Source of the DNA: Rhyacichthys aspro
Taxonomy: Eukaryota > Chordata > Actinopteri > Gobiiformes > Rhyacichthyidae
NCBI GenBank assembly: GCA_036850595.1
Contig: CM072163.1
Coordinates: 882,604 to 946,603 of the forward strand
Direction of reading: 5' to 3'
Length of the DNA stretch: 64,000 nucleotides
Below the pieces are notes generated by a model. That model did not search any database. It was not told where the DNA came from and was given only the letters and a program-made list of their open reading frames with translations. A program made the translations under genes and the position numbers. Positions 10,201-20,633 of the stretch are shown here, in pieces (the stretch's first letter is position 1; every line of letters begins with the position of its first letter).

Positions 10201-13200
10201 TTTCAGATCATGTGAATGTCTCGAGGTTAAGCTCAGATCCGTGTGAGTCTGGCTTTAGTTCAACGGCTGTAAACATAATCCACCTTAAAGTCAAATAAAG
10301 AACACAAACAAGCAGTGAGCCATTTGTTTAAAGTAAAAACACAGAGTCACCTTCATCCCAGAAACTCAAATAACTCAACACAAATTTGACTTTTAAAACC
10401 AGTTTAACGTAACAAAAACAAGCTGAAGCCAAATGATTGAGACACAAGGGTTTGTCAAGAGTTTCAAAAGTGGATGAGAGGGAAAGAATGGAGTTGTGTC
10501 ATTCAACCACAACGAGCATTTCACAACTCGGTTTATCAGTATGGACTGGTTCTAGCTGGATTTGAACAGGTTCTAGCTGGATTTGAACAGGTTTAACCAT
10601 GATTTCACCAGGTTTCAGTTGGATCAGGTTTTAATGGGACTTGAAGAGGTTTTAGTTGGATTTGAACAGGTTTTAGATGATGTAAACAGGTTTTAGTTGG
10701 ATTTGAACAGGTTCTAGTTGGATTTGAACATGTTCTAGTTGGATTTGAACAGGTTTTAGTTGGATTTGAAGAGGTTTTAGTTGGATTTGAACAGGTTCTA
10801 GTTGGATTTGAACATGTTTTAGTTGGATTTGACCAGCTTTTATCTGTATTTACCCTGGTCCCAGTGGTATTTGATCCCATTCCTCTCACCTGTGACCCTC
10901 AGCTGTAGCCCCGCCCACTCACCTTTGACCCTCAGCTGGACACGCCCCTCTCGGTTCTGCTGGCCCACAGGTGCGGCCAGGTAACACTGGTAGACCCCGG
11001 CGTCGGAGCAGCTGACGTTGGGCAGGAACAGGTCCAGAGAGTCGTTGACCAGCCTCAGGTCGGTCCGAGCCCCGAGGTACCACCTGAGACCCCCGTCAGG
11101 TAAGTCCCTGGAGACCAGCCCGCTCACAAGAGAGCCCCCCTCCTCCTGCAGCACAGAGACCGGGTTAGACCTGGTTTAGTCCTGGTTTAGACCTGGTTTA
11201 GTCCTGGTTTAGACCTGGTTTAGACCTGGTTTAGACCTGGTTTAGTCCTGGTTTAGACCTGGTTTAGTCCTGGTTTAGTCCTGGTTTAGACCTGGTTTAG
11301 TCCTGGTTTAGACCTGGTTTAGTCCTGGTTTAGACCTGGTTTAGACCTGGTTTAGACCTGGTTTAGTCCTGGTTTAGACCTGGTTTAGACCTGGTTTAGT
11401 CCTGGTTTAGTCCTGGTTTAGACCTGGTTTAGTCCTGGTTTAGACCTGGTTTAGTCCTGGTTTAGACCTGGTTTAGACCTGGTTTAGACCTGGTTTAGTC
11501 CTGGTTTAGACCTGGTTTAGTCCTGGTTTAGTCCTGGTTTAGACCTGGTTTAGTCCTGGTTTAGACCTGGTTTAGACCTGGTTTAGACCTGGTTTAGTCC
11601 TGGTTTAGTCCTGGTTTAGACCTGGTTTAGACCTGGTTTAGACCTGGTTTAGTCCTGGTTTAGACCTGGTTTAGTCCTGGTTTAGACCTGGTTTAGACCT
11701 GGTTTAGACCTGGTTTAGTCCTGGTTTAGACCTGGTTTAGACCTGGTTTAGTCCTGGTTTAGTCCTGGTTTAGTCCTGGTTTAGTCCTGGTTTAGTCCTG
11801 GTTTAGACCTGGTTTAGACCTGGTTTAGTCCTGGTTTAGTCCTGGTTTAGACCTGGTTTAGACCTGGTTTAGTCCTGGTTTAGACCTGGTTTAGTCCTGG
11901 TTTAGTCCTGGTTTAGTCCTGGTTTAGTCCTGGTTTAGACCTGGTTTAGTCCTGGTTTAGTCCTGGTTTAGTCCTGGTTTAGTCCTGGTTTAGTCCTGGT
12001 TTAGTCCTGGTTTAGACCTGGTTTAGTCCTGGTTTAGTCCTGGTTTAGTCCTGGTTTAGTCCTGGTTTAGACCTGGTTTAGTCCTGGTTTAGTCCTGGTT
12101 TAGTCCTGGTTTAGACCTGGTTTAGACCTGGTTTAGTCCTGGTTTAGACCTGGTTTAGTCCTGGTTTAGTCCTGGTTTAGACCTGGTTTAGTCCTGGTTT
12201 AGACCTGGTTTAGTCCTGGTTTAGACCTGGTTTAGACCTGGTTTAGACCTGGTTTAGTCCTGGTTTAGTCCTGGTTTAGACCTGGTTTAGACCTGGTTTA
12301 GTCCTGGTTTAGACCTGGTTTAGTCCTGGTTTAGTCCTGGTTTAGACCTGGTTTAGACCTGGTTTAGACCTGGTTTAGACCTGGTTTAGACCTGGTTTAG
12401 ACCAGGTTTAGCTGAATGTTCTTTAATAAAGAGACGTCAGTGAAGAGTTCGTTTCAAGAAGAAAGTGAAACCTGATTATTTTGTGAAAAGGAGTGAACCT
12501 GAGTTTAGTAGAAGCTGCTGTGAGTGTTTAATATTTATCATAAAGAACTGGTTTAACATAGACTTCACATAAACCACGCTCTATATTTATTTATATCTAT
12601 GACACATTCACAGAAACCACTTCGTTATTTCTGTTCATCTTTAAATAAATACTTCTGTTCACACTTCTTCTTCTTCACATCAACAGTTATTATTTCCACT
12701 GCTGCTGTTGCTATTCCCTAAGTATATATTCTCCTTCACATTTCCCTTTATTCAAATCCTGGAGTTACTCAGAACAAACGAAGCTGAATAGAAATAAACC
12801 TGTTTAATGTTTTTTAGATGAACAAACAACTTTACAAAACTGTAAAACACCAATTTGAACAGTTTTAAACAGATTTGAGCAGGTTTTAGAGGAGTCTGTA
12901 CAGGTTATAGATTGTTCTTTGTTGCAGTTTAGGCAAAAACCTCGAGGCTGATGAGAAAAGCAGGTTATGTGGGTTTTTTGGGGAATATTTCTGTAATTCC
13001 ACGCTCTGTGAACTCCTGACGCTTCAGTTGGTTTCAGACGCTAGGATCAAACTTCTGTGAGCCTCAGGTTACAAGCTGCAGCCTCATCTCTTTTTACAGC
13101 TTCATCCTGTAATTTATCTACAGACACTCATTTGGGTTTTCCCAGAATGCAACATCAACTCTTTTATGGTTGTCCACGTGGAATTGGCTCGAGGTAAAAA

Positions 13201-15158
13201 TACAACTGAACAAAGACAGATGCAGTGTAAGTCATAAATATCACCAGCAGAGGGCGATGTTTTATCCATGTTTTAGAAGAAAAAAATGAAGAATAATGAA
13301 ATAAACAAACTAGATTTATCTCTTCCACTAAAGAAAATATATTTTCATCTCGTTTACAGGTTTCAGTTGGATTTCAACAGGTTTTAAATTCACTGAACAG
13401 GTTGTAGATGGATCTGAACAGGTTTTAGGTGGATTTGAGCTGGTTTTAGTTGGATTTGAGCAAAATAAGAAGGATTTGACAAGGTTTTAGATGGATTTTA
13501 ACAGGTTTTGATCTGATTTTAACAGGTTTTACATGGATTTTAACAGGTTTTTGCTGTATTTTCATGTTTTATTGAAGCAGACACAGTGGAGTCTTTCACT
13601 TTCATTTTGACAGAAGTCACATATAATCCATTTTTTCTGAAAATGGTATATAGCTTGACCTATTGTCTTATAACCTGTTGTTTATTCTGTTAATGTGATG
13701 ACAGTGTTATCTTTATATGACCTTTGGCCTTTCATCGTCCTGGTCATGAGCACATAAACTGTTTATTATTGTGTTTTTCACTGGTGTTCCTTTTACTGTA
13801 ACAGTAAAACCATAGTCCAACAGACAATCAGGCCTAATTACAGCATAAACTGAAAGTCCATTTGAAAATGTACAGAAGGAACATTAATCAGAAGAGTCTG
13901 GGTAAAGTCTAAGGGCTTTCAACATTATCAGGTTCCAGGAAACAGGAAACATCAAACAGACTTCATCTGACGCCAAGAGGGTTCAAATGAAAGAGAAGTG
14001 AAAGAAAGCAGCAAGAATCAAAAGTAGAAGCAAAAAAAACCCATTTACTCCAATCTGTCAAAAGTCCAAGAGTTAATTAAAGGAGGAGGAGGTGATAGTC
14101 CATTTGTTGTTAAAGCAAAGCAGTAAAACAAGTTTTAGTTGGACTTGAACAGGTTTTAGTTGGATTTAAACAGGTTTTTTGAAGGACTTGAACAGGTTTT
14201 GGTTGGATTTGCACAACTTTATTTTGGATTTGAACATGTTTAAGTTTAGTTTGAAAGGTTTCAATTTGATTTAATCAGGTTTTAAATGAATTTGAGATGA
14301 CCTTTAACCCTTTTGATGAGGAAAAAAAACTCATTCACAACCTTAACCTTAACAAACTAATACAGTTTAAAGGAGGGACCAAGTGCATTTAACCAGAGCA
14401 TTAAAGAGTAATTCAATAAAATGAACCCAGCCACAGACAACAAAGCAGCTCTGAGCTACACAATGTTCAAAGCTCTAAATCAAATGGAAGGGAGTGGGTT
14501 AAAAAAAGAAAAAGAAAACCTATTCAGTTGAAAACCCTGGACAGAAAACAGAGATAAACTCAAGGATTTATCAGAAACCAACCAGCATTAAGTTCACAGA
14601 CTACTCCCTGAACTTGCGAAACTAGTTTTATCTGAAAAGCTGCCAGACACCCATCATTAACAGAGACAAGACGGGGCTTGTCACATTACAGGAAAAGGAA
14701 CAATGAGAATGTGAAAAACGCGCCTCTTTTTCCTCGTAGCTCTTCAGTTTTCGAGCAGAAAAAGCACAAAAATGAGTACAACTGTGTTATTTACCTTGTA
14801 CCAACGGACCGCCATGTACTGCAGTCCTGGTTTTGCGTTTGCAGTGCACTTCAGAACGACGCTTTGGCTGCACTCTGTGTCGAATAAACTGATTCCATTT
14901 TCAGTGGGAGCCATTTCCATAAAGGCCACATTACTGCACACTGTAAAAAACACGGAGATATACTCGATTAGAAATCTAAAATTGCATTGAGGTATCACCA
15001 AAAGCACTAACTTCTAACGTACCTCCAGCAAACTCAAATAATGCATGTAATATTTGCAAGAAATGCTTTAAGTTGTAGACTGCGCAGGAACTGAAGGGCT
15101 CCGCACAAAAACAAAATATAAACGAATACTTACACAGAACCAAGAGAATTAGAGACAT
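7264..15158 (-). CDS. cd83: CD83-like immunoglobulin-superfamily surface protein, 5 exons, 237 aa
   Basis: CDS exons on the minus strand: 15158-15134, 14940-14795, 11145-10923, 8675-8515 and 7422-7264. All junctions are GT-AG and the phases agree (1, 0, 1, 0); the total is 714 nt including TAA. Residues 1 to about 19 form a hydrophobic signal peptide. An Ig V domain is split over exons 2 and 3: C40 in VLKCTA, W55, and C111 in DAGVYQC, with the extra cysteine of NVSCSDAG as in mammalian CD83. A stalk of VPET repeats (about 140-158) is followed by TM 164-185 and a cytoplasmic tail ending KVMEV. In mammals CD83 marks mature dendritic cells and thymic epithelium and its TM segment stabilises MHC II and CD86 against MARCH ligases. 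Introns are large and packed with minisatellites. It is head-to-head with the gene at 15544. The orthology call rests on domain order, exon structure and the tail; a related Ig receptor is the alternative. Confidence 0.87.
7475..7942. repeat. 21-bp family minisatellite (forward orientation), CD83 intron 4
   Basis: About 22 imperfect units with the core GGTTTTAGTTGGATTTRAAC. Variants include ACATG for ACAGG. It lies just upstream of CD83 exon 5 in the gene's sense, so the sense RNA reads the complement. Confidence 0.93.
8087..8195. repeat. About 110-bp duplicated intron segment, copy 1
   Basis: Matches 10197-10310 in the same orientation: both carry CTCGAGGTTAA, GAGTCTGGCTTTAGTTCA and AATCCACCTTAAAGTCAAAT. 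Both lie 3' of a 21-bp family array and an ATCCACATTTACT motif, so a longer unit was duplicated inside CD83. Confidence 0.8.
8200..8292 (-). pseudogene. Decayed duplicate of the CD83 exon 5 splice-acceptor region
   Basis: Resembles 7384-7475 around the true exon 5 acceptor. Both contain CTTGTTTTTTA, GAGGTTTCT and TGTGGAAGGAAT (plus strand). Here the acceptor reads CACAAAG instead of CACAG and similarity ends after about 30 coding bases. It could serve as a micro-exon (the antisense reads AAACCTCAGAAACATGC, then GGG and GTAAAA) but is more likely a dead copy. Confidence 0.55.
8706..9478. repeat. 11-bp minisatellite (AGGACTAAACC)n, CD83 intron 3
   Basis: About 70 units of AGGACTAAACC with the one-base variant AGGTCTAAACC and rarer ATCTGGACTAA forms. 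It is the reverse complement of the array at 11160-12412, on the other side of CD83 exon 3. Confidence 0.95.
9829..10160. repeat. 21-bp family minisatellite (forward), CD83 intron 3
   Basis: About 15 diverged units with GGTTTTAGTTGGATYTGAAC. More decayed than the array at 7475. Confidence 0.88.
10197..10310. repeat. About 110-bp duplicated intron segment, copy 2
   Basis: Partner of 8087-8195, same orientation. See that entry for the shared blocks. Confidence 0.8.
10545..10847. repeat. 21-bp family minisatellite (forward), CD83 intron 3
   Basis: About 14 units of GGTTYTAGTTGGATTTGAAC, ending about 75 bp from CD83 exon 3. Confidence 0.92.
11160..12412. repeat. 11-bp minisatellite (GGTTTAGWCCT)n, CD83 intron 2
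   Basis: About 114 units differing almost only at one position: GGTTTAGACCT (A type) or GGTTTAGTCCT (T type). The order of A and T units shows an 11-unit (121-bp) higher-order repeat in the first 380 bp. The array begins only about 15 bp upstream of CD83 exon 3, so the polypyrimidine tract of that exon is squeezed against it. Confidence 0.96.
12413..14794. other. Rest of CD83 intron 2, with three short 21-bp family arrays
   Basis: Contains decayed forward-orientation arrays at about 12850-12910, 13355-13560 and 14128-14300. Otherwise AT-rich intron. A match to the CTCF core, CCAGCAGAGGGCG, lies at 13244-13256. No other exon was recognised. Confidence 0.7.
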
Positions 15159-15543
15159 AGTGCAGACAAAACGTCGCTGGTATATCCTTTGAAACAAGCA
15201 AGAACGAGTGAGAATTGAAACAGATAAGTGTGTTTAATATAACCCCACCTAGTTACTATTTTTTTGCAGCTCAAGTTCGTGTGCTCCTCCTTCGCGCATG
15301 CGCATCTCAATTGTAACTGACGTCAGCCTTGTCTTCGCTGAAAAATAAAACAAATTTAACAACTGCTGTAAATATTTTTTCTTATAGCCATATGGAGTTT
15401 ATCAAACCTAAATAACAATAAATAAATGTATAAATAAAATATATAAAAGCAGGTGTTGAAGACGCTGAGGCTGGTACGTAAAGTTAGCCACGCCTTCTTT
15501 TTCAGTTACTTCCGCACAACGTCGACACTTCAGTTTCTCCACA
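15159..15543. promoter_or_regulatory. Divergent promoter between CD83 and the 15544 gene
   Basis: The two start codons are 386 bp apart on opposite strands. The interval holds a perfect NRF1-type palindrome GCGCATGCGC (15294-15303) and a perfect CRE TGACGTCA (15318-15325), both typical of TATA-less bidirectional promoters. Transcription starts cannot be placed from sequence. Confidence 0.6.
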
Positions 15544-18500
15544 ATGTGCAACATGGCAGCTCCCTTCGCTTTTGTAATTGTGCCAGGTAAGTATACAACA
15601 ATGTATCTATCCAAAACTGATAGCAAGACTCGTTAGAAGCCGTTATTGTGGTTTTATTTCTTGGTTAACTACTTTATTCGGCTTTAGCAGGCTGCATGCT
15701 AACCGGCTGCACTCGAGGAACAACCGCAGGGGCGTTTCATACATCAATTTAGCGTCGTTTTATGAAGTAATTATTAAGTTGCACCATTTTAAAAGTGCAC
15801 TGCGAGTCGGTTTGCACATGTAAGAAGTTAGCTTTAAATCTGCCCCCGTTGGGCCATTGTCAGGAAAATGTAGCGCTAGCTTTAATGCTAACTGTTAGCC
15901 CAGTGAAGCTAACCCAAGATCATGACACCACGTCAAACTATATGCTTCTTTAACCTACCGACCTTTTACAAAAGCATTTTTATTTACGCTGATTTATTCA
16001 GTTATGTTTGACATTGCAATACACCTTAGTGAGTAATTATACGGGTAGTTTATCATCTGGATATTTCATATTTTTTCGGCTAATAACTCCTACGTCATAC
16101 GTCCTCAAACATTGCTAAGATAACTTTGGCTAATTTAGCAAAACGTGGATCCCGCGGCCTAAGCTGTCGGTCTCGGGGGAAAAATGAGGTTAATCGGATA
16201 AAAAATAGATGTAAAGTTCAGTTAAATTTTTAAAACTAGGAATATTATACACTGTTTTATTTTCTGATCATGACCTTCTTAAATGTGAAAGCAAAACAAA
16301 CACGCCTCTGGAAATCCCAGAGGTCTCCATGTTGGGCGACAACAGAAACCAAAACAGATCCACAAAGTCAAATGTCTGGAATTCCCTCAAGAGTATCGAG
16401 TTACTCAGTGCATAGTAATTACATGGCAAATATTAACACATCTATGTTAATTAATCCTATAAGTCACACCTGACTGACTCAGATCTGCCTAAAACCTGTT
16501 CAAATCCGACTAAAACTTGTGGAATAAGAATAAAATGCTTTACACAACTCCTTCAAACATAAGAAATAAGCCAGATCAAGTAACATCACAATCAAATAAA
16601 GATAAAAGTAAAAGACCTGTTTCAATGCGATCAATGCAGTGACCCTTACATTTACTTTTTTTTACTGATGGAAATGATGAGAGTAGAAAGGGTTACTCTC
16701 TCACAGAGCAGTGACATTGAGCATGTAAACCATAACTGGTGCTATTTTATCTAATTAAAAACAGAAAAAAGGCTGTGTGGTCCAAACTGAAGCCCAGTCA
16801 TCCTCAACATCCACGTGCTTCAGTAACACTTGTAGAGTCTAATAAAAGTGTATCATCCTCACGGCTTTTCTTCCTTGTTTTTTAGTTTTGTTGGTGGCCC
16901 CAGTTGCGGCTCCTGTGATTGAGAAGCTGGAGCGTTACTCGTGTTGCCGCGGCCCCGACATCGCCCTCAATCTCAGCTGCCAGAACTTCATCTCCATCAA
17001 TAACACGGTACGAACATCCACTGTTTTTTAAAAGACATTAAAGTTCTGAATGAAACAAACAGGTGTAAATTAAGTCTGAAACCTTTGTGTTACCTCAGCT
17101 TATTCAGACAAAACTGTCCAAAGGCATTATGGGAAGGTAATTAAATCAATACAAACTGTAGTATGCTTTGCACTATTGTTTGTAATGTTTGGGCTCTAGA
17201 CCTTTCCGCTGGTTGCACTGGTGTGACTTTATTTAAACATTTACAAATGATGTTCATTTGTTAAAAATTAAAACGCTTGTCTTTGGCTCATGCACAAACA
17301 AAAAATAACTCTATAAGCAGCCATTTTGGTTTGGATCTAGAGCTTTGTTTATGCTTTTTTCTTTTATTAAAGTCACACCTGATCCTTTAATAAATCCTTG
17401 TCTTCTGTCAGTAACCAGTTGTAGTAACCAGTGTGTGTTACTAGTGTTTGCTTTTTAATTGGTCCTAATTCTTTTTTTTTGGTTAATTGGTCTCTTTTTA
17501 CCCCATCTCCCACTTTCTCTGAGATCCGCACCGTTCCTACCTCCGTGACCTGAATGTTTGAATCTATTTTCACCCAGAGCTGATCCTTCAGGACCTAGTG
17601 ACGTCTCTATGGGGCTATTACTGTAGCTAAACTATTTGTGAACTCGTTGTTTGTAGAATGATCAATAAGTCTAAAGTCTTAGAAGCTCTAAAAACACTTC
17701 AGCTACAGTCCTGCCAGGTCTAGATTTGTGTTCAGTTTTGTGGCTCTGAGTTTAGACTTTAACACAGTTTTACGGTATATTCAAGTCATAATGAAGCAAG
17801 AATAAAGTTGTATTAGTCGATAAAAGCGTCCTCTCACTGGAGACAACAGTCTGCAGCTGTTTGTATGAATTAGTCGAACATGAGGAGCGTGTTGTAAAGT
17901 TATAATAACTGTAGCTGAGCCTCAGAGACATTTCACTGACATGAATCAACAGTAATTAACACGTTTAGCTCGCTGCTTTATTCTTGTTTGTGTGGATTGT
18001 TTTCTTTTGACGTGGCTCTAATTTTAACCTCGTCGTACATTGAGCTCTAAAGACAGAAGTTCTAGTTTGTGTTCAGAGGTGTTTTACTGCTGTTAAAGGT
18101 GATTCAAATAAATATTAATGTACAAACCTGATTTTTATTTATTTTTTCAAGGCCAAGCCCCAGTGTCAGATCCTTTTGAGTCCCTCTGAGTCGTGCTGCC
18201 AGTGTTGTTGCTGTTTTCAAGAAATATTTGATCCCAGAAATAAATATGGTCTGTTGAAAATGCACTAAGTTTGTGGTTTTGCTGCATGTCGCGTGAGGTT
18301 TCTCTGTTCATTCAGTCATTACAGCATTTTGATTAAAACTGTTGCATATTGCCTCATTAATCTGAATGCAGTGCATCGTTAAGCCTCATGAGAAAGTCTC
18401 AGGTTTGTGCTGAAGGCTCGTTTGTTAAACCTCTGTCCTCTCCCGGTGCGTCCCACTCTTGATCAGGTGTCTCCTGCTGCTTGTTCTCCACCTGCACAGA

Positions 18501-19850
18501 GCCTCATTTATAACCGTCACGTCCTTATACTCCAGCCTCACTTTCTCCATAAACCACCCTCACAGTTTTTACACTTGATTTGGCCACATTTCACAGACTG
18601 TTTTCTGCCTGAGCTGGGTTTATGTTTTCATGATTTCAGGACCTCACCAAATACACTTTTCATTACTCTTGGTTTTTTTTTCCACAGAACTTGGTCTATG
18701 TGAGTGGCTCCCACAGAACAGTTGATAAACCTTTTGTCCTCGATGGAGACGAGATAAAAGTCGATGAATGTGTGGATTTTCTGCTGAAGATCGTTTGTGA
18801 CGACGTGAGTCTGAAATAAAATCAAAAGGGAAAAGAGAAAATGTACATTTGTTGTAAAGAACGGGGACCTACATGTCACTGACTCGACGTCAAAACGGAC
18901 TGTAATTTGACATTTGGAACAGAAAGAGCTCTGAGATGACTTCTACAAACGACTGAACTGTTGTGTGTTGTTCCTTCAGGACGGTTACGATGAGGAGCAG
19001 AAGACGTGGTTCAAAAGTGACCCCTGCCCCGGCCCTGCTCCCAGCAGCACCTCTGTTCTCTCTCAGGGTGAGTCTGGGCTCGAGCACCTCCACACGTTAC
19101 ACTCACTACATTTATGAAACAGCAGAGGACAAGAGTTGGGTTTTTGTTTTTAGTTTTGAAAATAAAAAGTCAGCTATTGTTTGATTTAAAGTTAATAAAG
19201 TAAAATAGAAAAATGAAATCCGACCTGGTGTTTAATATTGTGATGTAGCTAGCGTTAGCCTCGTAGCTTCACTGAGAGTGAACTGTGGCCGTGAGGAGCA
19301 CCCGGGGCTTTAAGGAGACAACCAGTGCAGTGGTTTTTTTACCTTTTGTTTGAGTCCCTTGCACACAAGATTGTTATAGAAATAGTTATATTATAACTCT
19401 ATTATTTTTTCCAATTTTTTTTTAATGAATGCCATTATTAACTTCAGTCCTCACCAAACATAACACATATTTAGGAATTTTCAGAATTTTTGACCCCTTA
19501 AATGCCAGTTTTAACGATTAAAGTCCTTTTTTCTTGGTATTATCCGAGTCTGGGAGTGTCAAAAATGGGCGGGAACATAATCTAAAAACAAAAAGGATTT
19601 AATTGGGAAACGGCTGTTCTCCAATTTTTTAAATATAAGACTGTGGCAATTTTATTCAAGTTGGAGTGTATTTTGGAAATATTTAGCTGATACTTGACGG
19701 AAAACTAGATTAAATCAAGAATCAAACATAGCCTCAGTTTGTAAAAAAACAAACCCACACCTCTAAACTAAACTTTTCTCTCTTTCAGGAAGTGCTTTGT
19801 TTCTTCTTGTGGCCTTGATCCTGGGTTTGGTGATCGTGGAGTGTTGTTAA
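15544..19850 (+). CDS. Unrecognised small secretory membrane protein, 5 exons, 143 aa
   Basis: Exons 15544-15586, 16886-17007, 18688-18804, 18980-19067 and 19789-19850 join with GT-AG borders and consistent phases (1, 0, 0, 1) into 432 nt ending in TAA. Residues 1-23 are hydrophobic (AFVIVPVLLVAPVAAP) and fit a signal peptide. The ectodomain has six cysteines (YSCCRG, NLSCQ, VDECVD, KIVCDD, DPCPGP) and NLS and NNT glycosylation sites. The C-terminus is a small-residue Ser-rich spacer (SSTSVLSQGS) and then ALFLLVALILGLVIVECC, stopping directly after the hydrophobic block; this suggests a GPI signal or a tail-less TM anchor. I do not recognise the family. It shares a divergent promoter with CD83. 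ATG 15553 is an alternative start with a better Kozak context. Gene-model confidence comes from five consistent splice joins. Confidence 0.68.
18152..18267 (+). other. Possible alternative terminal exon of the 15544 gene
   Basis: After a strong pyrimidine tract and CAAG, an open frame in the correct phase (from exon 2) reads AKPQCQILL, then a SESCCQCCCC cluster and TAA. An AATAAA-like signal lies at about 18236. Used as a last exon it would give a secreted, anchor-less form. No good 5' splice site lies inside. It could equally be chance intron sequence. Confidence 0.3.
19231..19280 (-). repeat. Dispersed repeat shared with 3268-3317 (inverted)
   Basis: Reads TTAATATTGTGATGTAGCT onwards, the reverse complement of the segment at 3268-3317 with few mismatches. 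It lies in the last intron of the 15544 gene. Confidence 0.65.
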
Positions 19851-20250
19851 AGCTGCTAAAACCAACCATCACCACCTCATCCTCTTCCTCTTCCTCTTCC
19901 TCTTCCTCCAGAGTAAGCTCTACTCTCAACGACCAAAGTTTCATCGAGTCGCTCTTCTCCTGATTCTTTGTGCTGCTTCTTTACAAATGCTTTCACTGCA
20001 CTTTTCTAGCTTTGTCACAGATTAGATTATTTTCTTAGAGAATGTTTATTAGATGTAATTATGCACTGACTCGTTGGCAGCGTCTACTCAGTCAGCAATA
20101 ACGTTAGAATGTGTGTGTTGTGTTTGTGCCACGAGATTACTGTCCAACCAAGCACTTAATCCATCCATCACTGGTACTTTTCACCTGCAAATGTAAGGCT
20201 TCCATCGTATTGATCAACTTTAATCATGAAATCTTCACATTAATATCAGC
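19851..20250. other. 3' flank/UTR of the 15544 gene, no gene seen
   Basis: A CTTCCT microsatellite at about 19880-19912 sits just after the stop codon. The rest is AT-rich. Confidence 0.4.
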
Positions 20251-20600
20251 TTACGACGTTAAAAATGAAATGATAAAAAAAGAAACACAAATATTTTATC
20301 TGCTTTTAATTGAATTCTCACAAAAAGACTTAATGAGATCCTTGTAAAATGTGATCAAATCTCTTTAAAATCTGTTTAAATCCAGCTACACTTTTTGGAT
20401 CCATCTAAAACCGGTTTGGATCCACTGAAAACCTGATCAAATCTCTATAAAACCTGTTGAAGTCTATGTAAAACCTGATCAAATTCTTGTAAACAACTAA
20501 AAAATAGTGTTTACAAAAGTAACTGGACATTTTGCTAACTTTTACCCATTTTGTTTGCCTTTTGTCCTTGTATCAAAATTGATGCAAAAAAAAAAAAAGA
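20250..20600. repeat. Duplicated block, copy 1 (with ATCAAATCTCTGTAAAACC units)
   Basis: Matches 23160-23520: both carry TTAAAAATGAAATGAT, an AATATTTTATCTGCTTTTAA-like block, an internal short array of GATCAAATCCTTGTAAAACC units, GTGTTTACAAAAG, and CTTTTACCCATTT, then a GTCCTTG block. The period is about 2.9 kb. Confidence 0.75.
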
Positions 20601-20633
20601 ATATACTAAATTACAAACTAAAAAAAAAAACAG

